Below are positions 55,369 through 63,894 of a DNA stretch of 64,000 nt, in pieces. The DNA comes from Parafrankia sp. EUN1f. GTDB taxonomy: Bacteria > Actinomycetota > Actinomycetes > Frankiales > Frankiaceae. The notes under the pieces were generated by a model. It had not been told where the DNA came from. It did no database searches and worked only from the letters and a program-made list of their open reading frames with translations. The stretch lies in assembly GCF_000177675.1 (NCBI RefSeq), contig NZ_ADGX01000010.1, forward strand, positions 35,126-99,125, given 5' to 3'. The first letter of the stretch is position 1; each line of letters opens with the position of its first letter. A program made the translations under genes and the position numbers.

Positions 55369-55779
55369 CTACGGCAGCAGAGTGAAAGCGGGGACGTGGC
55401 TTGGACGGACCACGCTGAAGTGCCGGCGGTCCAACGTGGCGATGTGCACCGCCCGGAACTTCTCGGCGACCGCGACGTCGAAGGCCTCGGCGGTGCCCAG
55501 TGGAAGATTTGCATACCGCTCGACCAGAACAGCGGCCCGATGGGCCTCGACAGGCGTGACAGGCGCCAGCTCGTAGACACCGTCCGCCACGTCGCGCAGA
55601 AAGTCGGCCTCGGCCTTCGCCCCGGCCCGGCTGAAGAGCATGTAGCCGATCTCCGAGAGGAGCGGGGCTGGGAGCAGAAGCGGCCCGGGAAAGTTCTGGA
55701 GCAGGTCGACACACTGCCGGTGGTGATCGTCCTTGCGGTTCGCGACAGCCACTACGGGGCCGGTGTCGACGACGATCAC
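55369..55779 (-). CDS. PIN-domain toxin (VapC-like)
   Basis: 136 residues from GTG 55779. VIVVDTGPVVAVANRKD carries the first acidic residue, LLSEIGYML the second, FDVAVAEKFRAVHIATLDRR the third and fourth. Four acidic residues in PIN order support an RNase fold. The GTG overlaps the antitoxin stop (GTGA), the usual translational coupling of VapBC. Confidence 0.88.
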   Translation of the reverse strand: MIVVDTGPVVAVANRKDDHHRQCVDLLQNFPGPLLLPAPLLSEIGYMLFSRAGAKAEADFLRDVADGVYELAPVTPVEAHRAAVLVERYANLPLGTAEAFDVAVAEKFRAVHIATLDRRHFSVVRPSHVPAFTLLP

Positions 55780-56000
55780 GCGGTGCGGCGCTCCTCGCCA
55801 CCCCACGCGTCGCGTACGATCTTTTTCGCGTGCTCGCCCAGATCCGGCTCACCGTCGAAGACGGCGGTCGTACGGAACTGACGACGGGGGCGCTCGCCAC
55901 GCTCTACCGCTGCCCACTGCCGTAGCAGCTCCACGGCTTCGGGCAGCCGGTCCTCCGGCAGCGCGTCAAGCAGCCGGTGTGCTTCCTCGCGCACGCTCAT
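55776..56000 (-). CDS. VapB-like antitoxin
   Basis: 74 residues from ATG 56000. MSVREEAHRLLDALPEDRLP, VELLRQWAAVERGERPRRQF, then a toxin-binding tail rich in acidic residues (FDGEPDLGEHAKKIV). The short helical dimeriser followed by a disordered tail is antitoxin-like, though the DNA-binding type is uncertain. It precedes the PIN toxin and overlaps it. Confidence 0.75.
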   Translation of the reverse strand: MSVREEAHRLLDALPEDRLPEAVELLRQWAAVERGERPRRQFRTTAVFDGEPDLGEHAKKIVRDAWGGEERRTA

Positions 56001-56287
56001 GCATCCAGTGTAAGAGCCCTGCCCGCCTCCGGCCCGGGCACAGACGTGGTCTCCAACCCGGAAGCCCGCGTCTCTTGGCGGCCTTGGCGGTCACAGGCAC
56101 TCACAGACCCCGTCGGCGCTCTACCGCCCCCAACGCTCCGACCAGTAGAATTGATCTCGTTTGGGGGTTTGGCGGGCATTGAACCCGAACCGGCAGGCCA
56201 TCGCTGAACGGGCCAGGGTAGTGGCCGTCCCCCGCCTTTCGGGGCCGTGCGCGAACCCGTTCTTGCAGCTCACAGGCCTGATCGCGC

Positions 56288-56400
56288 TTGTGGGTGCACC
56301 CAACCAGCACTAATGCGAACCTATACCTGCAGGTCAGCGGCCCGACGGTGTCCATTGAACCCGCCCACGAGAAGATCCGCCGGGCAGGCTACGCCGGCAA
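56288..56400. repeat. ~110-bp direct repeat, copy B
   Basis: Counterpart of 54463-54572. Same orientation, 1.8 kb apart. Confidence 0.75.
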
Positions 56401-56867
56401 TACGAACACTAGGAAAACCGGCTGGCGGCAAGCTTGACCAGCCCGGCCACCGCCGCGAGCTATTAACACTGGCTGGACGGGCAGCGCAGCGGGTTACTAG
56501 GAGGGCGAAGCTGACGGGCGCCGGCAGCGGTTTCTCAGCTTGACGCTCGGGCTCGTTCGACCACGTTTCTACCGCAACGTGAACTGGCTGGCGGAGCGGA
56601 TTGCCTCCGCTGATGAACGATCAGGAAATGGATACCCTGCTGCATGACTATTACCTCACCGAAGTGCAGACTCTCACCTCGGGTGCGGAGGCGAACCCGT
56701 TCCGGTTCCCCGAACTGTGTGGCTCACTGACCACCGTCTAGGCAGCCCGCTGGGATGAGGTGAAGACCGCCTACCACCGGAGCCGCGAACGCGAAATCCG
56801 CTGGCTCGCGAGCGGCGGCTCTGGGCGCAGCCAGCTCCGGTCCGGTGCCTGGTGAGAGACTGGAGTA

Positions 56868-56999
56868 GTGAGCTCTTCCGGGGGCGAGAGGTATGAGTGG
56901 GATCTTTTTGTCTCCTACGCCCGGTCGGACGAAACCTGGGCGGAGTGGGTCGCCTGGCAGCTGGACTCGGCCGGTCATCGGGTGCTGCTGCAGGCCTGA
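56868..56999 (+). pseudogene. Truncated TIR-domain gene
   Basis: GTG 56868 opens SSSGGERYEWDLFVSYARSD, then ETWAEWVAWQLDSAGHRVLL ending QA and a TGA at 56997. The start of a TIR domain (DLFVSYAR, WVAWQLDSAGHRVLLQA) is unmistakable; homologs continue with WDF. The stop replaces or follows the Trp position and the rest of the domain is missing. It is a remnant of a TIR NADase or STAND defence protein. Confidence 0.7.
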
Positions 57000-57416
57000 C
57001 ACAGAGGGCATCGCTCACGCTCCCCTTCTTTGTCGACCTTCACCTTCTCACCCGGCAGATTTCCTCGACCTATGATCCCCGGGTACTTGGTCATCAGCGT
57101 GGCTTCGTCTAGCGGCTCGTAGGCGTCAGAGCCTGTCCTGAATCTTGGATGAAGGACTCGGCCGAAGCCGCGGCGGGTTCACCACTAAAGGCCCCGCCCG
57201 AGTCGGACACCGTCTACTCGTAGCCGTATTGGCGGAACCGGGCGAATCCGGACCAAGTGTATACATGCCGTACCGTGACAGAAAAGCTTTCTCAACGGTC
57301 GCCATGGCGAGAAGGCTCGTCGAGCGAGGTTAGGCATACATGCGCAGGGAATTCTCAACCGTAATCAGGAGCGATCCCGGAGGATGCCACTCCTTACTGC
57401 GACAGGAGAAGAGGCG

Positions 57417-57746
57417 ATGGTTCGACGGGCTATCTTCATCGCTGCGGTCGTCCTTGCTGCCCTGCTGCCCATGGCGGTGGCGAATGCCGCCCCTCGGAAC
57501 AGGGTGGTGCTGCCCGAAACCTCGCCTTCCGGCGCGGTCACCTGCCCGTACGACCTGACGTATCAGGGCGGGCGGTGCGTGCCCCCGCAAACGTCAGAAG
57601 TGGGATCCGGCTGCGGCGGTAACACCGCTGGTGGGACGACCGTTGGCGGCTGTGGCGGTAACACCGCTGGTGGGACGACCGTTGGCGGCGGTGGCGGCAC
57701 TAGTAACGTAGCGTTCGGGCCTATGAAGCCAATGAAGCGCCCTTGA
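57417..57746 (+). CDS. Small secreted Gly-rich repeat protein
   Basis: 109 residues from ATG 57417 (GAGAAGAGG upstream). Signal peptide FIAAVVLAALLPMAVANAAP, a short Cys-containing region CPYDLTYQGGRCVPP, then GCGGNTAGGTTVGG twice (39-bp DNA repeat) and a basic end. The Cys pair may form a disulphide. Function unknown. Confidence 0.6.
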   Translation: MVRRAIFIAAVVLAALLPMAVANAAPRNRVVLPETSPSGAVTCPYDLTYQGGRCVPPQTSEVGSGCGGNTAGGTTVGGCGGNTAGGTTVGGGGGTSNVAFGPMKPMKRP

Positions 57747-57809
57747 TAGCCCACCTCGATCTGGCGATACGAGCGCAGCGCCGTTGGCGACAGCCCATAT
57801 GGAGGGAAT

Positions 57810-59150
57810 GTGACGAGATCACGCTCCGGCCAGAGGCGCGGCGTGGGCCAGCCTCCGATCCGGTCCCCCGAGTCAATCGGGAGGCATAGACGGCAGCGGA
57901 TGGTAGCCCGTTCTGCTGGAAGTCCCGGATCCATCGAATCCCACCCAGCGGTACCCGCTCTCCTCCTTCTAGACCTGCTGCCGACCGCCTTCTACTTGGC
58001 ATTTTTCGGCGTGGCAGACGTGGGCGGCGCCCTTGCATATCTGGGTCGTTTTACTGGGTTGCTTATGGTGATCGCCTCGGCGGTAATCATACTCGGCGCA
58101 CTCGGGATTCTGGACCACTGGAATGGCCGTCATTTCGAGATCTCCGGGCTTCTGGCGCTCGCAGGAGCGGCGGTCGCGCTTGTGGCCAACGCCCTGCTAC
58201 TGGTGGTTACCGTCCGCGATGGCGTCGAATCGGTGGGATATGCTGTGCTGTGGTCGCTGCTGATCGGAAGCTCGGGCGTCGCCTGTTACGTTATCTACCA
58301 CTCCGGTGTCCATATCCCGGCACCGAAGAAGATCGCTGTCGCCGGGAGTCTCACCGCGGCTGCCGCTATAGCCAACCTGGGATATACGCAGCTTGACCAG
58401 CCGTACCATGAGGAGCCTAGGCCGACCCTGGATACTCGATTCGGCGAGCCAGCCGTAAGCGCCGACCGTGGGCGCATCTCCATCCCGGTCACTATTCAGT
58501 TCGAGAACCCCAGCAACGTGGGCTTATACATCCTCGGCGACGCGTTCACGATCTGGGGTCGGCGGCAGGCGGACAGGATCACCGACAATGTGACGTCGGA
58601 GTGGAGAAGCGGCGCCCACGACGAGCAGGACCAGATCTCCCGTCTGGCGGTAGTGAAAAGTGATCCGATCGAGGTCGGACGCTGGGGCACCTTCGGGTCA
58701 TGGGTTGATCCGAAGGGTTCCACGGCGGTCACCAAGATCGTCGAACTGCCTTTTGGAACTCCCTATGACCAGCTTGGGATTAGCGCAGATCTCGCTACCG
58801 CGCGCACGGATCGCATGAGCCTGGACTGGCGGTTCGGCAACGAGCCACATTTTTCCTGGCTGGACTCCAGATCCTCCGCGTGCGCCGACGGAGCGGACTG
58901 CGTCAGGTATCGTGGACGCATATGGGAGAATAATTCCATAGCCCAGCACACGAGGCATCCACGCCACCTGACTCTCTGGTGGAGATTCAACTCCACTGTG
59001 GGGGCAGACGTGACCACGGATATTTCCCGCGCGGACGAGGTGGATCGGGTTGTCGGGCCCGAGGAGTCCGAACGCCTGAAGCGTCGGTACGGCCTTGTCA
59101 TCGTGTCGTCATCCTGGAACTTCAGGTCCCTTCTGGACGTTAAGCGGTAG
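57810..59150 (+). CDS. Multi-spanning membrane protein with large soluble C-terminus
   Basis: 446 residues if GTG 57810 is used (a GGAGGGA site sits almost on it); ATG 57900 is an alternative. Membrane segments run about 50-175 (ALLLLDLLPTAFYLAFFGVA; LGRFTGLLMVIASAVIILGA; LLALAGAAVALVANALLLVV; YAVLWSLLIGSSGVACYVIY). The C-terminal 250 residues are a beta-rich soluble domain (GRISIPVTIQFENPSNVGLY, ILGDAFTIWGRRQAD, SLDWRFGNEPHFSWLDS). I do not recognise a family. No neighbour suggests a role. Confidence 0.65.
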   Translation: MTRSRSGQRRGVGQPPIRSPESIGRHRRQRMVARSAGSPGSIESHPAVPALLLLDLLPTAFYLAFFGVADVGGALAYLGRFTGLLMVIASAVIILGALGILDHWNGRHFEISGLLALAGAAVALVANALLLVVTVRDGVESVGYAVLWSLLIGSSGVACYVIYHSGVHIPAPKKIAVAGSLTAAAAIANLGYTQLDQPYHEEPRPTLDTRFGEPAVSADRGRISIPVTIQFENPSNVGLYILGDAFTIWGRRQADRITDNVTSEWRSGAHDEQDQISRLAVVKSDPIEVGRWGTFGSWVDPKGSTAVTKIVELPFGTPYDQLGISADLATARTDRMSLDWRFGNEPHFSWLDSRSSACADGADCVRYRGRIWENNSIAQHTRHPRHLTLWWRFNSTVGADVTTDISRADEVDRVVGPEESERLKRRYGLVIVSSSWNFRSLLDVKR

Positions 59151-59290
59151 CACGGACACCGTTGGTCCGTTCGTCCAGTGAGGGACGGGGGTGCGGCGGG
59201 CGAGCCGACGGACCATCGTGCGGATCATGGCCCAGTGCACGAAGGCGGTGGAGCTCGCCGGGTCGCGTTCGTAGTCCCGAGGGTCGCGGT
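59150..59290 (-). pseudogene. IS5-type transposase C-terminal remnant
   Basis: The minus strand reads RDYERDPASSTAFVHWAMIR, then TMVRRLARRTP, a pattern that ends many IS5-family transposases. It abuts the other transposase fragment in a different phase. No terminal repeats are visible. Confidence 0.55.
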
Positions 59291-60124
59291 GGCGGTGCCG
59301 TAACGGCTGGTGTTGGTGGTCGTGGTGTGCTGCGGTTCGGGCCAGGTCGCGGGCCTGTCGAGGGCGAACTCGGGGCCGTGCTTGGGCGGACGGCCGTTGG
59401 TACCCGGCTGTCTCCGCGGTTTGGCCAGGCGCAGGACACGGTCGGAACGGATCCGGCCGAGCGCCTCGACGGGCAGGTCGGCCAGGACGAACGCCAGCCG
59501 GGTCACGTCGTACCCGGCGTCCATCACGATCAGGATGTTCGGGTCTCCGTCGTGCCAGTGCCCGGCGGCGATCAGACGGCCCACGACCGCCCGGAGCTGG
59601 TCGGCGGTCACCGCTGTGGCGTCGTCGGTGGGGCCGAGGCGAACCGCGTCCAGGACCGCGGTCCACGACGTCCGGCCGGACTCGAGGGCGGCGACGAACG
59701 AGTACGGCCAGCCGGGAATCAGCTGGGACTGGTTCTTCGCGCGACCGTGAACATGGCAGAACAGCCGCTCCGCGCTGGTCGAGGCGTCCGAGCGCAGCCA
59801 CGGGCTGACATCGACGGCCAGCACGAGTCGTCCGTCAGCGGCCGCGGGCAGCGGAAGGTCCGCGAGCGCACGTCGCAGCCGGGCGATCTCTCATCGGCCG
59901 CTGTTCAGCCCGTCGTACAAGGCTCCATGGCCGCGACGGTGCTCCGGGGCCAGTGTCAGGTCGACCAGCGTCCGGACCGGGCCGTCGGTGCACAGCACCT
60001 CCTCCGCCGTTTCGAACAGCGCGTCCGCTCGGCGGGTCAGGCAGTCGTAGAACTCCTGCCGGAAGCGACACAGCCGTCCCAGAGCCTCGACGCGTCCTGG
60101 TTCGTCCTGCACACTGCCCATCAC
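59225..60124 (-). pseudogene. DDE transposase remnant (Frankia/Streptomyces-type IS)
   Basis: Read 60124 to about 59,290: QEFYDCLTRRADALFETAEE, then VRTLVDLTLAPEHRRGHGAL, then after an in-frame TGA near 59,892 RLVLAVDVSPWLRSDASTSA, IPGWPYSFVAALESGRTSWT, DPNILIVMDAGYDVTRLAFV, NGRPPKHGPEFALDRP. The two Asp of the DDE site are in LAVDVSPW and IVMDAGYD; the Glu and the rest of the C-terminus are lost to the abutting scrap. The gene is dead. Confidence 0.8.
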
Positions 60125-60261
60125 GACCTTCGGCTTGATCCGGCTTCTTTGGCGAGAGCACGATCTTCCGAAGGTCGTCCCACGTCACGAGGACACGCCG
60201 ACCCGCCCCACAACACCAGCAGGTATCGCACAGCGTGACACCCGGCGGTTAAACGACAAGC

Positions 60262-60366
60262 TCAGGCCGCGCCTGGTCACGTGGGGGTTCGGGGGTTCGA
60301 CCCCCCGGCAACATGACGAGACGATCCAGCGAACGCTCTCCGCGAGCAGAATCCACCCATCGTCGA
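60262..60366. repeat. ~100-bp direct repeat (right copy) beside tRNA-Arg(CCT)
   Basis: Starts in the 3' flank of the tRNA gene and matches 54363-54466. Because the tRNA 3' half itself is not in the left copy, a straight att-site reading is not supported. Confidence 0.75.
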
Positions 60367-60367
60367 G

Positions 60368-60440
60368 TGCCCCTGGCAGGAATCGAACCTGCGACCTACC
60401 GCTTAGGAGGCGGTCGCTCTATCCACTGAGCTACAGAGGC
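60368..60440 (-). tRNA. tRNA-Arg (anticodon CCT)
   Basis: A 73-base cloverleaf: acceptor GCCTCTG/CAGGGGC (one G-U), D arm GCTC/GAGC, anticodon stem ACCGC/GCGGT with loop CTCCTAA, T arm GCAGG/CCTGC with TTCGATT. No CCA is encoded. Reads AGG. Confidence 0.95.
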
Positions 60441-60679
60441 ATTGCGCCGCGATAATACAAGGATTTGGCCGGTGACCACACACCAGGTCTGTCACGCACC
60501 GCGGCCGGGTGGCACGAACCTGCACGAGGGTCGCAGGATCTTCGAAGATGCGGCCAGCTCAGGCGCCGGCACGCCCAGGTGACGGACGTCTGTCCGCGGC
60601 GCCGCGCACGCTCGATGGTCCTGCGGGCTGGCTGAGCGTGCGCGCTGCGTGATCAGACGCCGTTCCGGGGGGGCGGGGG

Positions 60680-60904
60680 TCAGCCGAACTGCTCGGCCAT
60701 CTCGACGAGTTCCTTGCAGCGGGGGCAGACCGGGTAGCGCTGCGGGTCGCGGACCGGCTCGAACTTGTAGCCGCACAGTGCTGTCACGCGGCCACCCTCG
60801 ATGGAGGCTCGGACGATCTCCTCGCGGCGCGCGTAGTGGGAGTGGTCATCTCCCTCGTTGGTGCGGGTGTCGGACGTCTCCGGCGCGATCTGCGTGGTGC
60901 TCAT
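60680..60904 (-). CDS. DUF3039 protein
   Basis: 74 residues. HYARREEIVRASIEGGRVTA, then LCGYKFEPVRDPQRYPVCPR, CKELVEM; the Cys pattern (one Cys, then CPRC) is a small zinc-ribbon-like fold. This small protein is conserved across actinobacteria without a known role. It is divergent from the ideR region. Confidence 0.9.
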   Translation of the reverse strand: MSTTQIAPETSDTRTNEGDDHSHYARREEIVRASIEGGRVTALCGYKFEPVRDPQRYPVCPRCKELVEMAEQFG

Positions 60905-61311
60905 ACCCTTGAGTGTAGGTACCTGCCCGCGTCGTGCCGCCCTGACGGTGTGGGTGCTGTGGTGGCTGCGTGACCGCAGGCGAGATCATGCTCGCGGCCG
61001 TCTGGGCTCCTGCCCGGCGGTGCCGCCGTGTTCCTGGAAGTCGGTCCTGAATGTCGTGTTTGTGCGTGCTCCGGGCTGGGTCGAGGTGCGGGCGTGTCGC
61101 GGCGGCGACGCCCGGCCTCCGACAAGGCCCAATACCCACTTTGGGTACCCGGTCGGGTACCCTCAGTGGGTGGGGAGCGGTTCGGCGTGGTGACGACGGA
61201 GCGGCTTCCGGAGCGGCTTGGCCATACCACAATCCGGCACCAGGACGCAGAGGAATGTGGCTCCTCCTGAGGGGCGTTGCAGCGTACTCTGGTTGCGGAC
61301 GAAGGAGACCG
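60905..61311. other. Intergenic region with 36-bp dyad before ideR
   Basis: About 400 bases. The dyad CCCACTTTGGGTACCC/GGGTACCCTCAGTGGG at 61135-61170 is its main feature. Confidence 0.55.
61135..61170. promoter_or_regulatory. 36-bp inverted repeat upstream of ideR
   Basis: Left arm CCCACTTTGGGTACCC, right arm GGGTACCCTCAGTGGG, spacer GGTC; only two base pairs are broken. About 140 bases before the ideR start. A candidate operator or RNA hairpin. Confidence 0.5.
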
Positions 61312-61998
61312 GTGACTGGACTGATTGACAGTACCGAGATGTACCTCCGGACCCTGTACGAGCTACGGGAGGAGGGCATCACCCCGCTGCGTGCCCGCCT
61401 GGTCGAACGGCTGCATGTGAGTGCGCCGGCGGCCAGTGAGTCGACTGCGCGGCTGGCGAGCGAGGGCCTGGTGGCCCTGGCTGATGACCGGACGGTGCAG
61501 TTCACGGAGAAGGGCCTGGTCAGGGCCACGGCGGTGATGCGTAAGCATCGTCTCGCCGAGCTACTCCTGACCAAGATCATTGGCTTGGACTGGGCACTGG
61601 TTCACAACGAGGCATGTCGCTGGGAGCACGTGATCTCAGACGAGGTCGAGGCCCGGCTGACGGTTCTTCTGGGTGATCCGAAGCGTTGCCCCTTCGGCAA
61701 CGAGATTCCGGCCCCGTTGGATACCGCCGAGCCGCCCGTCGCGGCCCCGGTGAGCCTGCTCACCTCCGCCGAGCGGAATGTCAGTGGCCCCAAGGCCGTG
61801 ACGGTGAGCTGGATCTCCGAACGCCTCCAGACCGACGAGAACGCGATGCGCACCCTGCGCGACGCATCGGTCGTGCCAGGCGCGAAGATCTCGCTGAACG
61901 CTCGTGGTGACAGGCTCTACATCGCGAAGCCGGACGGCGACGCCGATGAATCGGAGATCAGCCGGGGCATGGCGTCCCTGGTCTACGTCGATCACTGA
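61312..61998 (+). CDS. ideR: DtxR/IdeR-family iron-dependent repressor
   Basis: 228 residues from GTG 61312 behind GAAGGAGA. The N-terminal helix-turn-helix (TEMYLRTLYELREEGITPLR, then RLHVSAPAASESTARLASEG) precedes the metal-binding domain, where the known ligands are present: Met10, HRLAELL with His79 and Glu83, HNEACRWEHVISDEVE with His98, Cys102, Glu105 and His106. The C-terminal SH3-like domain ends the chain. In mycobacteria IdeR with Fe(II) binds a 19-bp TTAGGTTAGGCTAACCTAA box; boxes of that type lie at 38.04 kb here. Confidence 0.95.
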   Translation: MTGLIDSTEMYLRTLYELREEGITPLRARLVERLHVSAPAASESTARLASEGLVALADDRTVQFTEKGLVRATAVMRKHRLAELLLTKIIGLDWALVHNEACRWEHVISDEVEARLTVLLGDPKRCPFGNEIPAPLDTAEPPVAAPVSLLTSAERNVSGPKAVTVSWISERLQTDENAMRTLRDASVVPGAKISLNARGDRLYIAKPDGDADESEISRGMASLVYVDH

Positions 61999-62138
61999 GC
62001 CTTTTCCGTCGTCGGCTCGGCCTTCGCGGCATCCGTGTCCGCGGGCGGTGCGACGGAGATGGCTCGCTGGCCCTCCGGCGAGCCAGCGGTGGCGCCCGCT
62101 ACAGCTGTGCGCCTGTCGGTAAGCGCCCCGTGGCTCAT
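61992..62138 (-). CDS. Possible small 48-residue protein convergent with ideR
   Basis: ATG 62138 opens MSHGALTDRRTAVAGATAGS and ends DAAKAEPTTEKAQ, stop overlapping the ideR stop region. Composition is disordered and the ribosome site is weak. It may be chance. Confidence 0.25.
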   Translation of the reverse strand: MSHGALTDRRTAVAGATAGSPEGQRAISVAPPADTDAAKAEPTTEKAQ

Positions 62139-62491
62139 CTCGAACAACTTCACTGCAGGTATCTGAGGACCGGGCCCGGTGGGTCCGGTCCGATGTCTTT
62201 CCGAGGAGAGATCGGGCGCCGCTGCCCGCGCCGACGCTTGGCGGACGGAGGCGGCCGGCAAGCTGATAGCCCATAGGTGGTGGTTGGCCGGGTGTGGCCT
62301 GGCATGTTCTGACCGGCAGGCGTTCCGGCCGTGGTGGGAGCCGGCGCCACGGCTTGGCGCGCCAGGGCTGGGCGCGCCGGCCGCTCCAGAGCTGGGCACG
62401 GTTTCGTCCGGCCGCCACAGCCCACCGCTGCGGGCTCCGACGGTCGCTGCTCGTTCCCAGAGCCCCGCGGATGAGGCGCCGTACAGCGCGG
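62139..62491. other. Intergenic region between small ORF and P60 gene
   Basis: 350 bases. A loose hairpin GGACCGG/CCGGTCC near 62,168-62,192. No gene seen. Confidence 0.35.
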
Positions 62492-63894
62492 TCAGGCTCC
62501 GGGACGTACGCCGCCCTGGAAGGACGACCACCACACGTTTTCGATCCGCACGACCTCTCCGGTGCGCGGAGCGTGGATCATCTTTCCATCACCGATGTAG
62601 ATGCCGACGTGATAAAGATCCGCGCCGAAGAAGACGAGATCGCCGGGAATCAGCTCCGCGCGGGAGACCCGCCGGCCGGATGTCCACTGGTCGCCGGTGT
62701 AGTGGGGGATGGCGACGCCTGCCTTGCCCCAGACCCACTGTGCCAGCCCGGAGCAGTCGAAGCTGTCCGGTCCCTCGGCACCCCAGACGTAGGGTTTCCC
62801 CAGCTGTGCGTGTGCTTCCTGGACCGCGCGGGCGGCCCCGCCGCTGCCGCCGGTGGGGGCGGTGGCGCCGGCGCTACTGGTGCGGCGGCGAAGGTTGAGC
62901 CGGCCTTCGCGACGAGCCCGGCTTCCCGGGTGAGGCGTTCACGTTCCAGCGCGGCCTGGCGGGCCGCTTCCGCGGCTGCCGCGGCTTCGGCGGCCTGACG
63001 GGCACGTAGCGCGGCTGCTTCCCGTTCGCGGGCCTCTCGTTCCAGCTGGGCCTGTCGGTCGATCAGGTCGTCCAACAGCTGGTGCTGTTCAGCCGCGGAG
63101 GCTTCGATTCCGCGCCGTTGCTCGGCGAGTGAGTCGACGACGTGCTGACGACCGGCGAGGGCCTCGTCGGCGGTCTGCTTAGCCTCGGTCTGGTCGTGAC
63201 GGGCCAGGCGCAGGTCGGACTCGGCGGCCCGCTGCCGCCGCGACAGTGCGTTGACGGCGCCCGCGCGGTCGAGCGCGGTCCGTGGATCTCCCGTGAGCAG
63301 GATGGAGAGCTGTTCGAAACCGCCTGAGCGGTAGGCCGAGGTCGCCAGCCCACGGTGGCGGTCCGACGCCGTTCGGACGGCTGCGTCCGCCGCGCTGAGG
63401 CGCTGACGGGCGGTTGTCGCGGTGCGTTCCGCCTCGGCGAGCCGGATGCGTTCGGCGTTGTACTGCTCGGCTGCCACGGACAGCTGGTGCCCGAGCTCGT
63501 CGATGCGGTCCCGGGTGGTCGCGATCTGCGCGGTGACGCTACCGAGGTCCTCGGCGTGGCCTTCCTGTGACCGGTCGCCGGAGCCGGAGCCCGAGTCGGC
63601 GCGAGAGCCCGAGTCGGCGCGAGAGTCGGAGCCGGCGCGAGAGTCGGAGCCGGAGCCGGAGCGAGGGCTGGCGCCTGGCTCGGCGCGGGCGATACCGAGG
63701 CCTGGACCGGCCGTCAGCGCGGGGCCTGCGGTCAGCACGCCAACCAGTGCGACGAGGGCCGGGCGCAGGCCCCGCGGACCGCTCTCCCGGGGCCGTGGCG
63801 GCTCGCGGCGCCTTTTCTCGCCTTTCGTGCTCGTTGGGCTCGGCCCTTCAATACCTCCTCTGCCATCCGCGGCGGACGAAGCGGGCGAATTCAT
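62492..63894 (-). pseudogene. Frameshifted NlpC/P60 peptidoglycan hydrolase (RipA-like)
   Basis: From ATG 63894 (or 63972) the first part is a signal segment (RPALVALVGVLTAGPALTAG), a Ser/Gly/Asp-rich tract and a long coiled coil (ATTRDRIDELGHQLSVAAEQ... about 130-330). At about 62,860-62,910 the phase shifts. In the next phase the NlpC/P60 domain is perfect: AVQEAHAQLGKPYVWGAEGP, DSFDCSGLAQWVW (catalytic Cys), YHVGIYIGDGKMIHAP (His). Stop at 62492. Coiled-coil plus P60 is the RipA/RipC architecture acting in cell separation. As read, the frames are split. Confidence 0.8.

Larger units (their letters stand above)
56001..57416. other. Decayed gene region
   Basis: 1.4 kb with no intact gene. 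It includes the second 110-bp repeat (56288-56400), a coding-like but interrupted stretch at about 56,540-56,850 (RFYRNVNWLAERIASADERS; HDYYLTEVQTLTSGAEANPF; WDEVKTAYHRSRERE with an in-frame TAG), and a truncated TIR domain at 56,868-56,999. From 57,000 to 57,416 nothing is visible. Confidence 0.5.

Noticed and set aside
54363..60366. The ~100-bp repeats as true attL/attR of an integrated element
   Set aside because: The left copy does not carry the tRNA 3' half and no integrase lies between, so only a loose island reading is kept.
61992..62418. Longer minus-strand proteins overlapping the ideR end
   Set aside because: They are antisense or compositional frames; only the 48-residue ORF is kept, at low confidence.
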